A stretch of DNA of 64,000 nucleotides from an uncultured Gammaproteobacteria bacterium. Lineage in GTDB: Bacteria > Pseudomonadota > Gammaproteobacteria > DRJJ01. The translations under genes were made by a program, and so were the position numbers. This document shows positions 27,212 through 39,448 of this stretch, piece by piece. The stretch spans positions 90,996-154,995 of the forward strand of contig CAMYJU010000005.1 in NCBI GenBank assembly GCA_947258795.1, written 5' to 3'. Within the stretch, counting starts at the first letter, position 1. Every line of letters begins with the position of its first letter. The notes beneath the pieces were generated by a model. It was not told the DNA's origin, searched no databases, and saw only the letters and a program-made list of their open reading frames with translations.

Positions 27212-28924
27212 ATGCGTGTATCACAATTTCCCCTGTTCACCCTGAAAGAAACCCCGTCCGATGCCGAAATTATAAGTCATCAGTTGATGATGCGCAGTGG
27301 CATGATACGCAAGCTGGCGGCCGGAATTTACACCTGGTTGCCGTTGGGACTCAGGGTGTTACGCAAGGTGGAAACTATCGTTCGTGAAGAAATGGACCGC
27401 GCAGGTGCGCTGGAGCTGCTGATGCCCGGTGTGCAGCCGGCCGAGTTATGGCAGGAATCCGGTCGCTGGGAACAGTATGGCCCGGAGCTGTTACGCCTGC
27501 ACGACCGGCACCAGCGAGATTTTTGCCTCGGACCGACCCATGAAGAGGTCATCACTGACCTGGCCCGCAACGAGATTAAAAGCTACAAGCAGTTGCCGGT
27601 GAACTTCTACCAGATACAAAACAAGTTCCGTGACGAGATCAGGCCGCGTTTCGGCATCATGCGCGGCCGCGAATTCCTGATGAAGGACGCCTATTCCTTC
27701 CACCTGGACCCGGCCTCGCTACAAGACACCTATGAGATCATGTTCAAGGCCTATAGCAGGATCTTCACCCGTGTCGGGGTCGATTTCCGCCCGGTCGAGG
27801 CCGATACCGGCAGCATCGGTGGCAGCACCTCGCACGAATTCCATGTACTGGCAGAATCCGGCGAAGACGCGATTGCGTTCTCAGACCAGGGCGATTATGC
27901 GGCCAATGTTGAACTCGCGCCCGCACTGCCGCCGACCGGTGAGCGTGCGCAGGCTACGCAGGAACTGACCCGCGTCGCCACCCCGGACCAGCACAGCATC
28001 GACGAGGTCTGTCAGCTGTTCGGTGTGAGCGCCGATCTGACCGTCAAGACCCTGATAGTGGTCGGCAATGATGACACACTGGTCGCGCTGGTAGTGCGCG
28101 GTGACCACAGCCTGAACACGGTCAAGGCGGAAAAGCTGGCGCAGATCGCCAGCCCGCTGCGCTTTGCCAGCGACGAAGAGATTCGCGCGCAGCTGCCCTG
28201 CGGACCGGGTTCACTCGGACCGGTCGGGCTGGACATCCCGGCGATTGTCGATCACGGGGCCGCGCTACTGGCCGATTTTGTCTGTGGCGCAAACCAGGAC
28301 GGCTATCACTATAGCGGCTGTAACTGGGGACGCGACCTGGCGGAGCCACAGACCGCCGACCTGCGCAATGTCGAGCAAGGTGACCCAAGCCCGGACGGTA
28401 GCGGTGAACTGCGGATCCGCCGCGGCATCGAGGTCGGCCACATCTTCCAGCTCGGCCAGAAATACAGTGATGCGCTGCATGCCGAGGTGCTGGATGAAAA
28501 TGGCAAAACCATCTCCATGAGCATGGGTTGTTACGGTATCGGCGTCTCGCGAGTGGTGGCAGCGGCCATCGAACAGCATCATGACGACAACGGCATCATC
28601 TGGCCGGACAGTATTGCCCCGTTCCAGATTGCGCTGTTACCATTGAATATGAAAAAATCAGAGCGCGTACGGCAGGCCGCCGAGTCGCTGTACCAGTCGC
28701 TGACCGAAGCCGGTTACGAGGTGCTACTGGACGATCGCGCGGTACGTCCCGGTGTGATGTTTGCTGACATGGAACTGATAGGCATCCCGCACCGGATCGT
28801 GATCGGCGACCGCAGTCTGGATCAGGACGAGGTGGAATACAAGGGACGCCGCGATGCGGATAGCACCCAGGTCAAACTGGATCAGCTGTCAGGATTTATG
28901 AACGGAAAACTGGGTAAGTTATGA
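27212..28924 (+). CDS. proS: Prolyl-tRNA synthetase
   Basis: Class II aminoacyl-tRNA synthetase of the bacterial type, 570 residues. Motif 2 is [26 protein letters not shown], the active site includes [17 protein letters not shown], and the YbaK-like editing insertion spans about residues 230-390. Motif 3 lies in [20 protein letters not shown]. The C-terminal anticodon-binding domain ends at GKLGKL. Its last codons overlap the start of the lytic transglycosylase gene (ATGA), so the two are coupled. Confidence 0.97.
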   Translation: MRVSQFPLFTLKETPSDAEIISHQLMMRSGMIRKLAAGIYTWLPLGLRVLRKVETIVREEMDRAGALELLMPGVQPAELWQESGRWEQYGPELLRLHDRHQRDFCLGPTHEEVITDLARNEIKSYKQLPVNFYQIQNKFRDEIRPRFGIMRGREFLMKDAYSFHLDPASLQDTYEIMFKAYSRIFTRVGVDFRPVEADTGSIGGSTSHEFHVLAESGEDAIAFSDQGDYAANVELAPALPPTGERAQATQELTRVATPDQHSIDEVCQLFGVSADLTVKTLIVVGNDDTLVALVVRGDHSLNTVKAEKLAQIASPLRFASDEEIRAQLPCGPGSLGPVGLDIPAIVDHGAALLADFVCGANQDGYHYSGCNWGRDLAEPQTADLRNVEQGDPSPDGSGELRIRRGIEVGHIFQLGQKYSDALHAEVLDENGKTISMSMGCYGIGVSRVVAAAIEQHHDDNGIIWPDSIAPFQIALLPLNMKKSERVRQAAESLYQSLTEAGYEVLLDDRAVRPGVMFADMELIGIPHRIVIGDRSLDQDEVEYKGRRDADSTQVKLDQLSGFMNGKLGKL

Positions 28925-29508
28925 CCGCAATTAGACGTGCCAGCCTGTTACTGATACTGACCTTGCTGGTCACGCCGGTGTTCGGCACCAGTAAGAGCAG
29001 TCAACAGCCCAGTCCGGACCCGGGTCTGCGCAAGGCCCTGATCAAGGCCGTCAATGACAGCAGCAGTTTCAAGAATCGCTTTGACGCCGAAGTGTGGCTG
29101 ACCGACATGTCCCATCGCATGCGCAAACGTATGCCGGATGTCGACCGGCGTCTGGAACTGTTACGTACCGTACACCTGGAGGCCACGCGCGCCAGACTGC
29201 ATCCGGAACTGGTGCTGGCCGTAATCGATATCGAAAGCAACTTCGACCGTTACGCAATTTCCTATGTCGGCGCACGCGGCCTGATGCAGATTATGCCGTT
29301 CTGGTTGGACGAGATTGGCCGGCCTGGTGACGACCTGTTTGATGTGAAAACCAATCTGCGCTTCGGCTGTACCATTCTTCGTTACTACCTGGACATGGAA
29401 TCCAACAATATCCGCCGCGCGCTGGCCCGTTACAATGGTAGTGTCGGCAAGCGCAAGTATCCGGACAAGATATTCAAGGTGCTTTCCAGCCGCTGGTACA
29501 AGATGTAA
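28921..29508 (+). CDS. Lytic transglycosylase (SLT family)
   Basis: The 195-residue protein has a signal peptide (residues 1-22) and one SLT domain. The catalytic Glu lies in [15 protein letters not shown], followed by the family motifs [14 protein letters not shown] and the terminal [18 protein letters not shown]. It would cleave peptidoglycan glycan strands in the periplasm. It is coupled to proS by a 4-bp overlap and ends one base before the msrQ stop, so the two genes converge without a gap. Confidence 0.9.
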   Translation: MTAIRRASLLLILTLLVTPVFGTSKSSQQPSPDPGLRKALIKAVNDSSSFKNRFDAEVWLTDMSHRMRKRMPDVDRRLELLRTVHLEATRARLHPELVLAVIDIESNFDRYAISYVGARGLMQIMPFWLDEIGRPGDDLFDVKTNLRFGCTILRYYLDMESNNIRRALARYNGSVGKRKYPDKIFKVLSSRWYKM

Positions 29509-30147
29509 TCAGCCGGCCTTTTCGCTGATCGCTGCCATATCCGCCCTCGCATTCCCACCCTTCTTTTTTTGCTGTCCCGACTGCCCGTTGAATTTGATTT
29601 TTCTGATCACCAGCAGCACCAGCAAGATCGTTGCATAGATCAGCGGTTCGAGTAGATCGGCCTTGATTAGCCAAATATAGTGCACCACACCCAGTATGCC
29701 GATCAGGTAGACCAGCCTGTGCAGTTTTTTCCAGTTGGGCCCAAGGCGACGCATCATGCCCTTGGTTGAAGTCACGGCCAGGGGCACCAGTAGCACCAGC
29801 GCAGTGAAGCCGACGGTGATGTAGGGCCGCTTGAGGATGTCCTCGACAACGAACGCCAGGTCCATGCCAAGATCAAGCAGGAAGTACACACTGAAATGCA
29901 GGCTGGCATAGAAGAACGCGAACAGACCGAGCATGCGCCTGAAGCGTAACACCACCGTCCAGCCACTCAGCTTGCGCAGTGGTGTCACCGCCAGCACGAC
30001 CAGCAAAAAGCGCAGTGCCCAGCTACCGGTTTGATGCAACAGTTCCTCGACCGGATTACTGCCGAGCTGACTGGTGTAGACCAGCCATAACAGCCAGGCA
30101 AACGGCAGCAGACACACGGTAAAAACGACTGGCTTGGCAAAACGCAT
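29509..30147 (-). CDS. msrQ: MsrQ haem-binding membrane subunit of the MsrPQ reductase
   Basis: The 212-residue inner-membrane protein has about six spans and the ferric-reductase-like (YedZ) fold. His residues for two b-type haems lie in ASLHFSVYFLLD and KLHRLVYLIGILGVVHYIWLIK. It passes quinol electrons to periplasmic MsrP. Its ATG overlaps the TGA of msrP. Confidence 0.94.
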   Translation of the reverse strand: MRFAKPVVFTVCLLPFAWLLWLVYTSQLGSNPVEELLHQTGSWALRFLLVVLAVTPLRKLSGWTVVLRFRRMLGLFAFFYASLHFSVYFLLDLGMDLAFVVEDILKRPYITVGFTALVLLVPLAVTSTKGMMRRLGPNWKKLHRLVYLIGILGVVHYIWLIKADLLEPLIYATILLVLLVIRKIKFNGQSGQQKKKGGNARADMAAISEKAG

Positions 30148-31109
30148 CAGAAATGTTTTCTCAGGTTCATGCCTGCGTACAGGTGCGCAACCTCATCTCC
30201 ATAGCCGTTATACATCAGTGTCTTTTGTTTTGATGAAAACAGGGATCCCTGACCAATGCGACGTTCACGCGCCTGACTCCAGCGCGGATGATCCACCGTC
30301 GGATTCACATTGGCATAAAAGCCGTATTCACGCGGTGCCATCACCGCCCAGGTATTGCGCGGCTGCTTGTCGGTAAAGCGTATCCTGACGATCGACTTGA
30401 TGTTTTTAAAGCCGTACTTCCATGGCACCATCAGCCGCAGCGGTGCGCCGTTCTGGTTGGGTAGCACGCGACCGTACAGACCGACCACCATCATCGACAG
30501 CGGATGCATGGCCTCGTCGATACGCAGGCCCTCTACATAAGGCCAGTCCAGTACACTGCGACGCTGACCAGGCATCTGTGCCTTGTCGTGCAGGGTGGTG
30601 AACTCAACATATTTTGCATTCGAGTTCGGTTCAAAGCGTTTGAGCATCTCCGCCAGCGAAAAACCGACCCACGGCACGACCATGGACCATGCCTCGACAC
30701 AGCGAAAACGGTAAATACGCTCTTCCAGCGGATTCCATTTCATGATGTCTTCCATCTGGTAGACGCCCGGTTTATTGACCTCGCCGTCCACGGTTACCGA
30801 CCAGGGGCCGGGGCGCAGTGTGTGCGCCCGCTTTGCCGGGTCATGCTTGCCGGTACCAAACTCGTAAAAATTGTTATAGGTAGTAATCTCTTCCCAGGAA
30901 TTCGGGTCTTCCAGTTGATACTTGTCATTGCGGCTCACACCGGGCAGTTTCCCGGTCAACGGACTGCCCTTCTTCGCCTCCGCGACAGCTGGCAATAACG
31001 CGGCCCCGGTCAGGGCCAGGCCGGCCTGGATAAACTGACGCCGGCGCTTGTATAGCGGGTAATCGGTTACCTGCGCTTCACGCAGCGACTGGTATTTCTT
31101 GATCAGCAT
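30147..31109 (-). CDS. msrP: MsrP periplasmic molybdenum methionine-sulfoxide reductase
   Basis: Repairs oxidised methionine in envelope proteins. The 320-residue precursor has a Tat signal ([15 protein letters not shown]) and the sulfite-oxidase-type molybdopterin fold. The Mo-ligand Cys lies in [15 protein letters not shown]. Further family segments are [10 protein letters not shown] and [20 protein letters not shown]. It is translated with msrQ. The use of a Tat leader fits cofactor loading in the cytoplasm. Confidence 0.95.
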   Translation of the reverse strand: MLIKKYQSLREAQVTDYPLYKRRRQFIQAGLALTGAALLPAVAEAKKGSPLTGKLPGVSRNDKYQLEDPNSWEEITTYNNFYEFGTGKHDPAKRAHTLRPGPWSVTVDGEVNKPGVYQMEDIMKWNPLEERIYRFRCVEAWSMVVPWVGFSLAEMLKRFEPNSNAKYVEFTTLHDKAQMPGQRRSVLDWPYVEGLRIDEAMHPLSMMVVGLYGRVLPNQNGAPLRLMVPWKYGFKNIKSIVRIRFTDKQPRNTWAVMAPREYGFYANVNPTVDHPRWSQARERRIGQGSLFSSKQKTLMYNGYGDEVAHLYAGMNLRKHF

Positions 31110-31256
31110 ATTTTGCCCCTGTACATATACACAACACTAATCATAGACCAGTTCGGGCCCAAAGAGTTCACAAAAGTAAAATAAATTACTATTTGCTTTC
31201 AATAGCTTAAGTGAAAAATGTTATGGAATCGTGATGACTGCGTGGCCGGCGAGACT

Positions 31257-34200
31257 TCAGTCCAGCCATACCCGAGCGTTACTGAACATGCGCATCCACG
31301 GCCCATCCTCGCCCCAACCATCCGGGTGCCAGGAATATTGTACGCTGCGGAACACCCGTTCCGGATGCGGCATCATGACGGTAAAGCGGCCATCCAGATT
31401 GCACAGGCCGGTAATACCGTCCGGTGATCCGTTCGGGTTATGTGGATAGGTTTCGGTCGCGTTACCCTGGTAATCGACATAACGCATCGCAATCGTGGAT
31501 GAATTGCGTGCCTGCTCGAGCAGATCGCTGTTCGCGAACTCCGCACGACCCTCGCCATGGGCAACCACGATCGGTAGACGCGAACCACTCATGCCCTGCA
31601 GGAACAGCGAAGGTGTTTGCAGGATCTCGACCTGGCTGTAGCGCGCTTCGAACTGGTCCGAGCGATTACGTACAAAGTGTGGCCAGTGATCAGTACCGGG
31701 GATAATTTCGCGCAGATTGGACATCATCTGGCAACCGTTACAGACACCCAGTGCAAAGCTGTCTTCGCGGGCGAAGAACTCGCTGAATACGTCGCGGGTC
31801 TGTTGATTAAACAGGATCGACTTGGCCCAGCCTTCTCCAGCGCCCAGCACATCGCCATAGGAAAAACCACCGCAGGCGACCAGGCCCTGGAAATCGCGGA
31901 GGTTCACCCGGCCACTGTGGATGTCACTCATATGCACATCGACGCTGTCGAATCCGGCACGGTCAAAGGCCGCCGCCATCTCGACCTGGCCATTCACGCC
32001 CTGCTCGCGCAGGATCGCCATACGCGGGCGCACCCCACTGGCAATATACGGCGCCGACACCCTGTCGTCCGGATCGAAACTGAGCTCGACAGAGAGTCCG
32101 CTCGACGCGCTGTCGGCAATCGTATCAAACTCCTGTCGTGCACATTCAGGATTATCACGCAGGGTCTGCATATGCAATGTGGTTTCGGACCAGGCCTGTT
32201 GCAGTGCAACCCTGGACTCACTGATCAGCGCCTTGCCCGGATGGCCACCGTAGACAAACTCGATCGTGTCGGTGTCATTCAGTGTGCCAATCACATGACT
32301 GTAGTGGCCCAGACCACTATCATGTAACAGTTTCAGCACTTCATCGGTGTCGGTGTGTCGAACCTGTAATACCGCACCCAGTTCTTCACAGAACAGCGAC
32401 GCCAAAGGTTCATCACCCAGGTCATCGAGACGTACACTGACACCACAATGACCGGCAAAGGCCATCTCGCACACGCTCGCAAACAGCCCGCCGTCGGAAC
32501 GGTCATGATAGGCCAGCAACAGTCTGCGCCGGTTCAGCTCCTGCACGCTATCGAAAAAGTGTCGCATGGCCAACGGATCATCCAGGTCAGCAGGATGATG
32601 GCCCATATTCTTGTAGACCTGCGCCAGTGCCGAGCCACCCAGGCGATTATGGCCCTTGCCCAGATCGACCAGGATCAGGTCGGTATCACCACAGTCGGTG
32701 CGCAGTTGCGGTGTCAGGGTATGACGGATGTCCTGCACCGCCGTGAATGCACTGATAATCAGTGACAACGGCGCGGTGACCGATTTTTCCTCGCCCTGCT
32801 CCTGCCACACGGTCTTCATGGACATGGAGTCCTTGCCAACCGGTATATTGATACCCAGTGCCGGACACAGTTCCATACCCACTGCCCGAACAGCGTCATA
32901 CAGCCCGGCATCCTCGCCGGGGTGACCGGCCGGCACCATCCAGTTCGCTGATAACGCAATGTCGGTCAGCCTGTCGATCTGTGCCGCGGCCAGATTGGTC
33001 AGCGCCTCACCGATGGCCAGGCGCACCGAGGCCTGATGATGTACCAGCGCGACCGGCGTGCGTTCGCCGATGGCCATGGCCTCTCCGGTATAGCCGTTGT
33101 AATCGGTGGCGGTGACGGCGACATCGGCCACCGGCACCTGCCATGGACCGACCATCTGGTCTCGCGTAACCATGCCGGTGACACTACGATCACCGATGGT
33201 GATCAGAAAAGTCTTGTTGGCGACGGTAGGCAGGCGCAGGACACGAAACGCCGCCTCGGTCGGATCGATGCCCGCGGTATCAAATTCCGGCTTGGTAAAC
33301 GGGTGATGATTGACCTTACGTAACATGCGCGGCGGTTTGCCAAGCAGGACCTCCAATGGCATGTCGATCGGTGTGTTATCGAAACAGGCATCACCGAGTT
33401 GTAACTGGCGATCTTCGGTAGCTTCTCCGATAACCGCGTAAGGACAACGCTCGCGTTCACAGATTGCCTCGAAGCGCGGCATGTCCTGTTGGGAGATCGC
33501 GATCACATAACGTTCCTGTGCCTCGTTACACCAGATCTCCAGCGGTGACATGCCCGGCTCGTCATTCGGAATGGTACGCAATTCAAAACGCGCGCCACGG
33601 CCACTGTCATTGACCAGTTCCGGCATCGCGTTGGACAGTCCACCGGCACCAACATCGTGTATTGCGATAATCGGATTCTGATCACCCTGGCGCCAGCAGG
33701 CATCGATCACTTCCTGGCAACGGCGCTCCATCTCCGGGTTACCGCGTTGTACCGACGCGAAGTCCAGGTCCTCGTGACTGTCTCCACTGGCCATGGACGA
33801 GGCCGCACCACCACCCAGGCCGATCAGCATGGCCGGTCCACCAAGCACCACCAGTTGCGCACCCGGCGGGATGCTGTCCTTGTGTATGTGTTCCGTGCGG
33901 ATATTGCCCAGGCCACCGGCGAGCATGATCGGTTTATGGTAGCCGCGTACTTCCATACCGGTTGGCCCCGGTACGGTTTCCTCATAGGTTCGGAAGTAAC
34001 CGCAGATATTCGGACGCCCGAACTCGTTGTTGAATGCCGCGGCCCCGATCGGGCCTTCGAGCATGATATCCAGCGCCGACGCGATGCGTTCCGGTTTGCC
34101 ATGGTCGGCCTCCCAGGGTTGTGGCGCATCCGGCAGTTTCAGGTTGGACACTGAAAAACCGCACAGGCCGGCCTTGGGCTTGGAACCGCGACCAGTGGCA

Positions 34201-35162
34201 CCCTCGTCACGGATCTCGCCCCCGGAGCCGGTCGCCGCCCCCGGATACGGGGAGATCGCTGTAGGATGATTATGCGTCTCCACCTTCATCAGGATTTCCA
34301 CGGCTTCTTTTGAAGTTCTGTAGCAATGATCACCCGGATCAGGCATGAACCGAGTTGCCAGAGACCCGCGCATCACTGACGCGTTGTCTTCGTATGCAGA
34401 CAGGATGCCGTTCGGATTTTTTTCGTGGGTATTGCGGATCATTTTAAACAACGACAGCTCGCGTTCCTGTCCGTCGATAATCCAGTCGGCATTGAAAATC
34501 TTGTGACGGCAATGTTCGGAATTAGCCTGGGCGAACATCATCAGCTCGATATCATTCGGGTTACGCCCCATCGCAGTAAAATTGTCGACCAGGTAATCGA
34601 TTTCATCCTCTGCCAATGCCAGGCCATACTCACGATTGGCATGCACCAGTGCGTCACGTCCGCCACCGAGCACATCCACCGTGCGCATCGGCGCCGGCTC
34701 GGCCTGACTGAACAGGGCCTCGGCCTCATCATTGTTGAATAACACGACCTCGGTCATGCGGTCGTGCAACAGTGGTAGAATGGCAAGTAACTGCTGATCG
34801 GTCAGCGTTGCATCACCCACATCCAGCCAGTAACTGATACCCCGCTCCAGACGTATGATGCTGTCCAACCCGCAATGATGCGCAATATCGGTCGCCTTGC
34901 TCGACCAGGGTGAAATCGTGCCCGGGCGGGGAACGACCAGCAGCAGCTGACCTTGCGGCTCGCCGACCGGTAATGCCGGCCCGTAACTGAGCAGGCGTTC
35001 CAGCACCTGGTGTTCGGAATCGCGTAGTTCGTTATCCAGATGGACGAAATGCGTGTATTCGGCGTACAGCCCTTTGATGCCGGGAACCTGCTTGTTCAGC
35101 AAACCGTTCAGTTTGACTAGCCGAAAGTCCGAAAGTGCAGGGCTGCCTCTCAGTAGTAACAT
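31257..35162 (-). CDS. purL: Phosphoribosylformylglycinamidine synthase
   Basis: Fourth step of purine synthesis, the large single-chain proteobacterial type (1,302 residues). The start is set at the ATG at 35162, giving [19 protein letters not shown] as in E. coli; the frame upstream to 35363 is unconserved and overlaps the next gene. Visible: the ATP-binding synthetase core ([32 protein letters not shown]) and the C-terminal glutaminase with nucleophile Cys in [13 protein letters not shown] and His in [10 protein letters not shown]. No defects seen. Confidence 0.96.
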   Translation of the reverse strand: MLLLRGSPALSDFRLVKLNGLLNKQVPGIKGLYAEYTHFVHLDNELRDSEHQVLERLLSYGPALPVGEPQGQLLLVVPRPGTISPWSSKATDIAHHCGLDSIIRLERGISYWLDVGDATLTDQQLLAILPLLHDRMTEVVLFNNDEAEALFSQAEPAPMRTVDVLGGGRDALVHANREYGLALAEDEIDYLVDNFTAMGRNPNDIELMMFAQANSEHCRHKIFNADWIIDGQERELSLFKMIRNTHEKNPNGILSAYEDNASVMRGSLATRFMPDPGDHCYRTSKEAVEILMKVETHNHPTAISPYPGAATGSGGEIRDEGATGRGSKPKAGLCGFSVSNLKLPDAPQPWEADHGKPERIASALDIMLEGPIGAAAFNNEFGRPNICGYFRTYEETVPGPTGMEVRGYHKPIMLAGGLGNIRTEHIHKDSIPPGAQLVVLGGPAMLIGLGGGAASSMASGDSHEDLDFASVQRGNPEMERRCQEVIDACWRQGDQNPIIAIHDVGAGGLSNAMPELVNDSGRGARFELRTIPNDEPGMSPLEIWCNEAQERYVIAISQQDMPRFEAICERERCPYAVIGEATEDRQLQLGDACFDNTPIDMPLEVLLGKPPRMLRKVNHHPFTKPEFDTAGIDPTEAAFRVLRLPTVANKTFLITIGDRSVTGMVTRDQMVGPWQVPVADVAVTATDYNGYTGEAMAIGERTPVALVHHQASVRLAIGEALTNLAAAQIDRLTDIALSANWMVPAGHPGEDAGLYDAVRAVGMELCPALGINIPVGKDSMSMKTVWQEQGEEKSVTAPLSLIISAFTAVQDIRHTLTPQLRTDCGDTDLILVDLGKGHNRLGGSALAQVYKNMGHHPADLDDPLAMRHFFDSVQELNRRRLLLAYHDRSDGGLFASVCEMAFAGHCGVSVRLDDLGDEPLASLFCEELGAVLQVRHTDTDEVLKLLHDSGLGHYSHVIGTLNDTDTIEFVYGGHPGKALISESRVALQQAWSETTLHMQTLRDNPECARQEFDTIADSASSGLSVELSFDPDDRVSAPYIASGVRPRMAILREQGVNGQVEMAAAFDRAGFDSVDVHMSDIHSGRVNLRDFQGLVACGGFSYGDVLGAGEGWAKSILFNQQTRDVFSEFFAREDSFALGVCNGCQMMSNLREIIPGTDHWPHFVRNRSDQFEARYSQVEILQTPSLFLQGMSGSRLPIVVAHGEGRAEFANSDLLEQARNSSTIAMRYVDYQGNATETYPHNPNGSPDGITGLCNLDGRFTVMMPHPERVFRSVQYSWHPDGWGEDGPWMRMFSNARVWLD

Positions 35163-35271
35163 GCCGGTATCCCGATCACAGAAAAACAAGCCACTATGAT
35201 ACTTGAACTGCGCAGCCGTAGCGAGTGGTGCGTGGCTTGCTACCCGGACTGGAACATCAAGCCACCAGGGC

Positions 35272-36030
35272 TCACAACTCGCACCAGGCCAGACCGGTAT
35301 CCTGATCTGCGACCAGTAGCCGGCAGTCCGGATGAGCGTCGAACTCGTCCAGTAACTGCTCAATCAGATCGGTGGAATTGTTTTTCTCGCTGATATGCGC
35401 GGCGATCAGAAAACGCAGTTTATCCGTATCAATAGACTGCAACAGGGCCAGCGACTGGTGATTGGCCAGATGCCCGTAGTCACCACCGACACGTCGCTTC
35501 AGGGATTCAGGATAGGGGCCATTACGCAGCATCTGCCGGTCATGGTTCCATTCCAGCACCAGTGCATCCACACCATGCAGTGTCTCGATGATATGGGGTG
35601 TGGTACTACCGGTATCAGTCAGGATACCCAGGCGCTTGTTATGCCGGCTGACCACAAACTGGGTCGGCTCCCTTGCGTCATGCGGAACCGGTACCGGCTG
35701 GATATGCAACTCACCGAGCGTGAAAGATTGATGGGCGTTGAACTCGATGACCCTGACATCGGATTCCAGCTGACAGGCGCTACGGGTACCCGGTGTCATC
35801 CACACCGGGATGTCGTATTTACGTGCCAGTACCGATACCCCGCGAACATGATCGCCGTGCTCATGGGTAACCAGTATGGCGTTGATCTGGTCGGGGCCCA
35901 GATCCAGACGCTCGAGTCTGCGCACGGTTTCCTGGCAGGAAAACCCGCAGTCGATCAAGATACAGTCCGAATCATGCCTGATGACCGTTGCGTTTCCCTT
36001 GCTGCCACTACCAAGCAGTGCAAAGCGCAT
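35272..36030 (-). CDS. MBL-fold metallohydrolase (YycJ/WalJ-like)
   Basis: The 252-residue protein has the metallo-beta-lactamase metal site [10 protein letters not shown] preceded by [16 protein letters not shown]. The later Asp is in [10 protein letters not shown] and the distal His in [12 protein letters not shown]. It belongs to the group containing YycJ/WalJ, often described as exonuclease-like; the substrate is uncertain. It sits between purL and bamC on the same strand, 9 bp from bamC, in the bamC-dapA cluster. Confidence 0.85.
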   Translation of the reverse strand: MRFALLGSGSKGNATVIRHDSDCILIDCGFSCQETVRRLERLDLGPDQINAILVTHEHGDHVRGVSVLARKYDIPVWMTPGTRSACQLESDVRVIEFNAHQSFTLGELHIQPVPVPHDAREPTQFVVSRHNKRLGILTDTGSTTPHIIETLHGVDALVLEWNHDRQMLRNGPYPESLKRRVGGDYGHLANHQSLALLQSIDTDKLRFLIAAHISEKNNSTDLIEQLLDEFDAHPDCRLLVADQDTGLAWCEL

Positions 36031-36038
36031 AAACAGGC

Positions 36039-37184
36039 TTACTTCAGTTGTTCATGCACCAGGGCAAGAATGCGTTTGGCCGTATTACTGGCATCCTCCC
36101 TGCCCTCCTTGTCCAGCACATCAACCTGACTGGTTACACCGTCACTGCGTACCCGGATCTGGAACTGGCGTTCCTCCGGTTTTTCGTCATCGCGCCAGAA
36201 CGCAAGTTTCGAGAAGAAGCCTTCTTTCTTCTTGCCTGCGTAGGGATCATTGTAGCGAACCACGTAAACACCGCGACTGCGATCGCGGTCCTCGACATTG
36301 AACCCTACGCGATCCAGTGCCAGGCCGACATGACGCCAGGCACGCGAGAAATCATTGTCAACCACCAGGACTTGCTTGCCGTCACCATCCTTGACCAGCC
36401 GTGCCTTGGGCGGCAGTTGTTCAGGCTGGCTTAACACACGCCTGGCCCGTTCGTTCTCGACACCGATATACACCATCATCTGGCGCAGCATTTCCATTTC
36501 CAGGCCGGGGTCGGAAGGCCTGACCTCCCAATAGGTCCCTTCCTGCTCTATGCCAGTCCCTTCACGTTTTTCCTGCAGGCCATGGTGCGCGATATAGAGT
36601 TCGGTGGTATCCGGTGCCTCACCTTTTTCCAGACGCACACGGTATTTGTCCAGTGTGCCAGGTGAATAGATGCTTTCGGATATTCTACCCAGAACACCCT
36701 GGATGAAATCCTTCGGCACATCAGCACGGTTGACCAGCCAGTCTGTTTCCATGATACCGGTTGAAGGATTATCCACTTTCAGCAGGAAGCCTTTTTTCAG
36801 CCAGAAATCACGTATCTTGTCCCAGACCTGCTCGACATCGCCCTGCAGGACCAGCCACGCCATATCGCGGTGACGAATAAAACGCACATCGGTCTGTTCC
36901 GGCATGACCCGGCTGACAACCGTTGTCGCCTGTTTGCCGCGATCACCATAGCTGGACAACACCGCAGTGGAAACCTGTTCATCAGGTATTGCCAGTACAT
37001 TATCCTTTGACGGCGTACTCAGATCAGGTGGAATCGACAGATCGTCTTCAACCTGGCTGGTCTTGTAATCGACATTACGCTGGTCCGGAAAGCGCTTGTC
37101 AAATTCTTCGGTCACGCTACACGCTGACATCAATAACAGGCTGACGATAACCGACAGTCGACCCCAGATAACTTTAGATTTCAT
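36039..37184 (-). CDS. bamC: Outer membrane assembly lipoprotein BamC
   Basis: Accessory subunit of the beta-barrel assembly machine. The 381-residue precursor has a lipoprotein signal with lipobox LMSAC. An unstructured N-terminal segment follows (RFPDQRNVDYKTSQVEDDLSIPPDL), which contacts BamD in E. coli. Two helix-grip domains then follow (about 95-215 and 245-380). Placement 13 bp downstream of dapA is the classical dapA-bamC order. Confidence 0.92.
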   Translation of the reverse strand: MKSKVIWGRLSVIVSLLLMSACSVTEEFDKRFPDQRNVDYKTSQVEDDLSIPPDLSTPSKDNVLAIPDEQVSTAVLSSYGDRGKQATTVVSRVMPEQTDVRFIRHRDMAWLVLQGDVEQVWDKIRDFWLKKGFLLKVDNPSTGIMETDWLVNRADVPKDFIQGVLGRISESIYSPGTLDKYRVRLEKGEAPDTTELYIAHHGLQEKREGTGIEQEGTYWEVRPSDPGLEMEMLRQMMVYIGVENERARRVLSQPEQLPPKARLVKDGDGKQVLVVDNDFSRAWRHVGLALDRVGFNVEDRDRSRGVYVVRYNDPYAGKKKEGFFSKLAFWRDDEKPEERQFQIRVRSDGVTSQVDVLDKEGREDASNTAKRILALVHEQLK

Positions 37185-37197
37185 ACAAAACTACCGT

Positions 37198-38079
37198 TTA
37201 TTTCATTTCAATTCCGACGCCCAGCATCGCGTTACGCAAGGGCAATCGGTACTCATCCGCCAAGGGTGTCAGCGGCAAACGTATACCCGTCTCGATCATA
37301 CCCATCTCGTACAATGCCCATTTGACCGGGATCGGGTTGGCCTCGAGAAACAGCGCTTCATGCAGCGCACTCAGCCCCTGATCCACTTCGCGGGCAGCCG
37401 CCGCATTACCGGCCAGTGCCGCCGCATAGGCCTGGTGCACCTCGGCCGGCGCGACATTGGCCGTCACCGATATGCCGCCGTTTGCACCGGCCAGAATACA
37501 GTCGACTGCCGTGGCATCATCACCGGAGTAGAGCTCCATGCGCTCACCGCAGCGTGCGAGGATATCCTTTGCACGCCCGATATCGCCGGTCGCTTCCTTG
37601 ATACCAATGATATTCGGAATATGCGAGAGTCGTTCAACGGTCTCTGGCAACATGTCACAGGCTGTACGACCCGGCACATTATACAGTATCTGCGGCACGG
37701 CAACGGCCTCGGCCACCGCTTTGTGGTGCAGATACAGTCCTTCCTGGCCGGGCTTGTTATAATAAGGTGTTACCAGCAGGCAGGCATCGACACCAGCCTT
37801 CATCGCACAACGGGTCAGGGCTATCGCCTCGGTGGTCGAGTTGGCGCCGGTGCCGGCGATCACCGGCACGCGCCCGGCGACCTGGTCCACCACCTGGCGG
37901 ATAACCTCGCAGTGTTGCTGCTCATCCAGGGTAGCGGATTCCCCGGTGGTGCCGACTGCGACGATCGCATCAGTACCCTTTTCGACGTGGAATTCCACCA
38001 GTCGGTCCAGCGCCTCCCAATCCAGGCTGCCGTCAGCCTGCATCGGAGTAACCAGCGCAACCATACTGCCATGAAACAT
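37198..38079 (-). CDS. dapA: 4-hydroxy-tetrahydrodipicolinate synthase
   Basis: First step of the lysine/diaminopimelate branch. The start is placed at the ATG at 38079 (GGGGT upstream, MFHGSMVALVTPM as in homologues); the ATG at 38109 adds ten unconserved residues. TIM-barrel aldolase of about 293 residues. Schiff-base Lys in GIKEATGDIGRA, catalytic Tyr in ILYNVPGRTACDM, and GTTGESATLD for the substrate loop. Co-transcribed with bamC. Confidence 0.95.
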   Translation of the reverse strand: MFHGSMVALVTPMQADGSLDWEALDRLVEFHVEKGTDAIVAVGTTGESATLDEQQHCEVIRQVVDQVAGRVPVIAGTGANSTTEAIALTRCAMKAGVDACLLVTPYYNKPGQEGLYLHHKAVAEAVAVPQILYNVPGRTACDMLPETVERLSHIPNIIGIKEATGDIGRAKDILARCGERMELYSGDDATAVDCILAGANGGISVTANVAPAEVHQAYAAALAGNAAAAREVDQGLSALHEALFLEANPIPVKWALYEMGMIETGIRLPLTPLADEYRLPLRNAMLGVGIEMK

Positions 38080-38287
38080 GTCGCTACCCCGTATAAAAAG
38101 TGCTGCCAATGTTACTGGTCTGTGCCATGGAAGACAAGAGACCCATTATAAGCCAATACTATATACTCATTGAGAGATTCAGGCCCACGGTCTGAGCCGT
38201 TTCAGCTAATCTTGCAGCTAATTAGGTCCTGGAGCGGCCATTCGGGCGGCCTCCAGGGAGATACTTGACCACCGACGTGAGCCCAAT

Positions 38288-39402
38288 ATGTCAGAAGATA
38301 GCGAGTCCGTACGTGAAATCCGTATCAACCCGGTGGTACCGAGCGAATCCGTGCTGGTGGCGACGGCCCGCAACATGCGTCCGCGCAAGCAGGAGGACCC
38401 GGCGCCGCGCGATACCCGTAAACATGTAGATGCCTGCCCGTTCTGTACGGGTAACGAGGAAAAAACACCGCCAACCATTACCGCCTGGCCGGACGAGAAC
38501 GACTGGGAAATCCGTATCGTCGAGAACCTGTACCCGATCCTTGGCGAGGACCAGCAGTATGACAACCTGGTGTTTGGACTGCAACAGGCTATCGAGGGCT
38601 ATGGACGTCATGAGGTGATGATCGACCATAACCAGCATGGTATCGCACTGCAGGACATGTCTGCCGAACATATCCGGCAGATGTTCCAGACCTACCAGCA
38701 GCGTATGCGGATACTGTACGACAGTGACAAACGCATCCATTATGTGCTCACATTCAAGAATTTCGGGCCGGCCGCCGGCGCCAGTATCACCCATACCCAT
38801 AGCCAGATCATTGCCATGCCGGTGGTACCGGAAAATGTCTATAACGAGGTCATAAACAGCCACGAGTATTACAAAAAAAATCACCGCTGTGTATTTTGCT
38901 CGCTGATCGACGAGGCATTGACCTATGAGGCCACTATCTATGACCGGGACTCGGGCGAAGTTCAGCGAAAAATCAATGTCGGCCAGTATGTTATCGAGCG
39001 CAGCCAGCGCTTTATCGCGATCAAGCCATTCGCCAGCCGCCATTCGCCAGCCGCTATGAATGGGAAATACACATCCTTCCACTGGACCACCAGGCCGATT
39101 TCCTCGGCGCCACATTAAATGACCTGGCCGATTTTGCCGGACTGCTCAAGCGCACCATGCAGCGACTGGATACCGTAATCGGTGGTGCCCAATACAATTA
39201 CTTCATCCATGCGATCCCGCATGGGGAAAAATATGAAGACTGCCACAGCAGCTATCACTGGCACCTGGAAATCTGCCCACGTACCAGCATCCCGACCGGG
39301 TTTGAACTGGGCTCGGGGCTGTTCGTGAACACCATCAGCCCGGAACAGGCCGCCGAAAATTTACGCTCGGTAACACTGGACGAAGACCCAAGCACGACAT
39401 AA
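38288..39402 (+). pseudogene. GalT-like/HIT-superfamily nucleotidyltransferase, frameshifted
   Basis: Residues from the first frame (38288 to about 39053) give the N-terminal three quarters of a galactose-1-phosphate uridylyltransferase-like protein: zinc-site HVDACPFCTGNEE, and the active-site ITHTHSQIIAMP, a variant of HPHGQ. After IAIKPFASR a 14-bp tandem duplication shifts the frame, giving a false C-terminus that stops at 39118. Joining the frames restores YEWEIHILPLDHQADFLGATL, then SSYHWHLEICPR to the stop at 39402, about 365 residues. The same superfamily includes APS:phosphate adenylyltransferase of sulfur oxidisers, so galactose use is not assured. It may be a true pseudogene, a slippage-reversible gene or a sequencing error. 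Confidence 0.85.
39026..39053. repeat. Perfect 14-bp tandem duplication in the galT-like gene
   Basis: CCATTCGCCAGCCG occurs at 39026-39039 and again at 39040-39053. Removing one copy restores an uninterrupted conserved frame. Confidence 0.95.
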
Positions 39403-39448
39403 GATCGATATAAACACAGGCACAACAGCCACAACAGCAGGATTCTCA

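Noticed and set aside
31257..35363. purL starting at 35363
   Set aside because: The first 67 codons are unconserved and overlap the MBL hydrolase gene; conserved PurL sequence begins at the Met at 35162.
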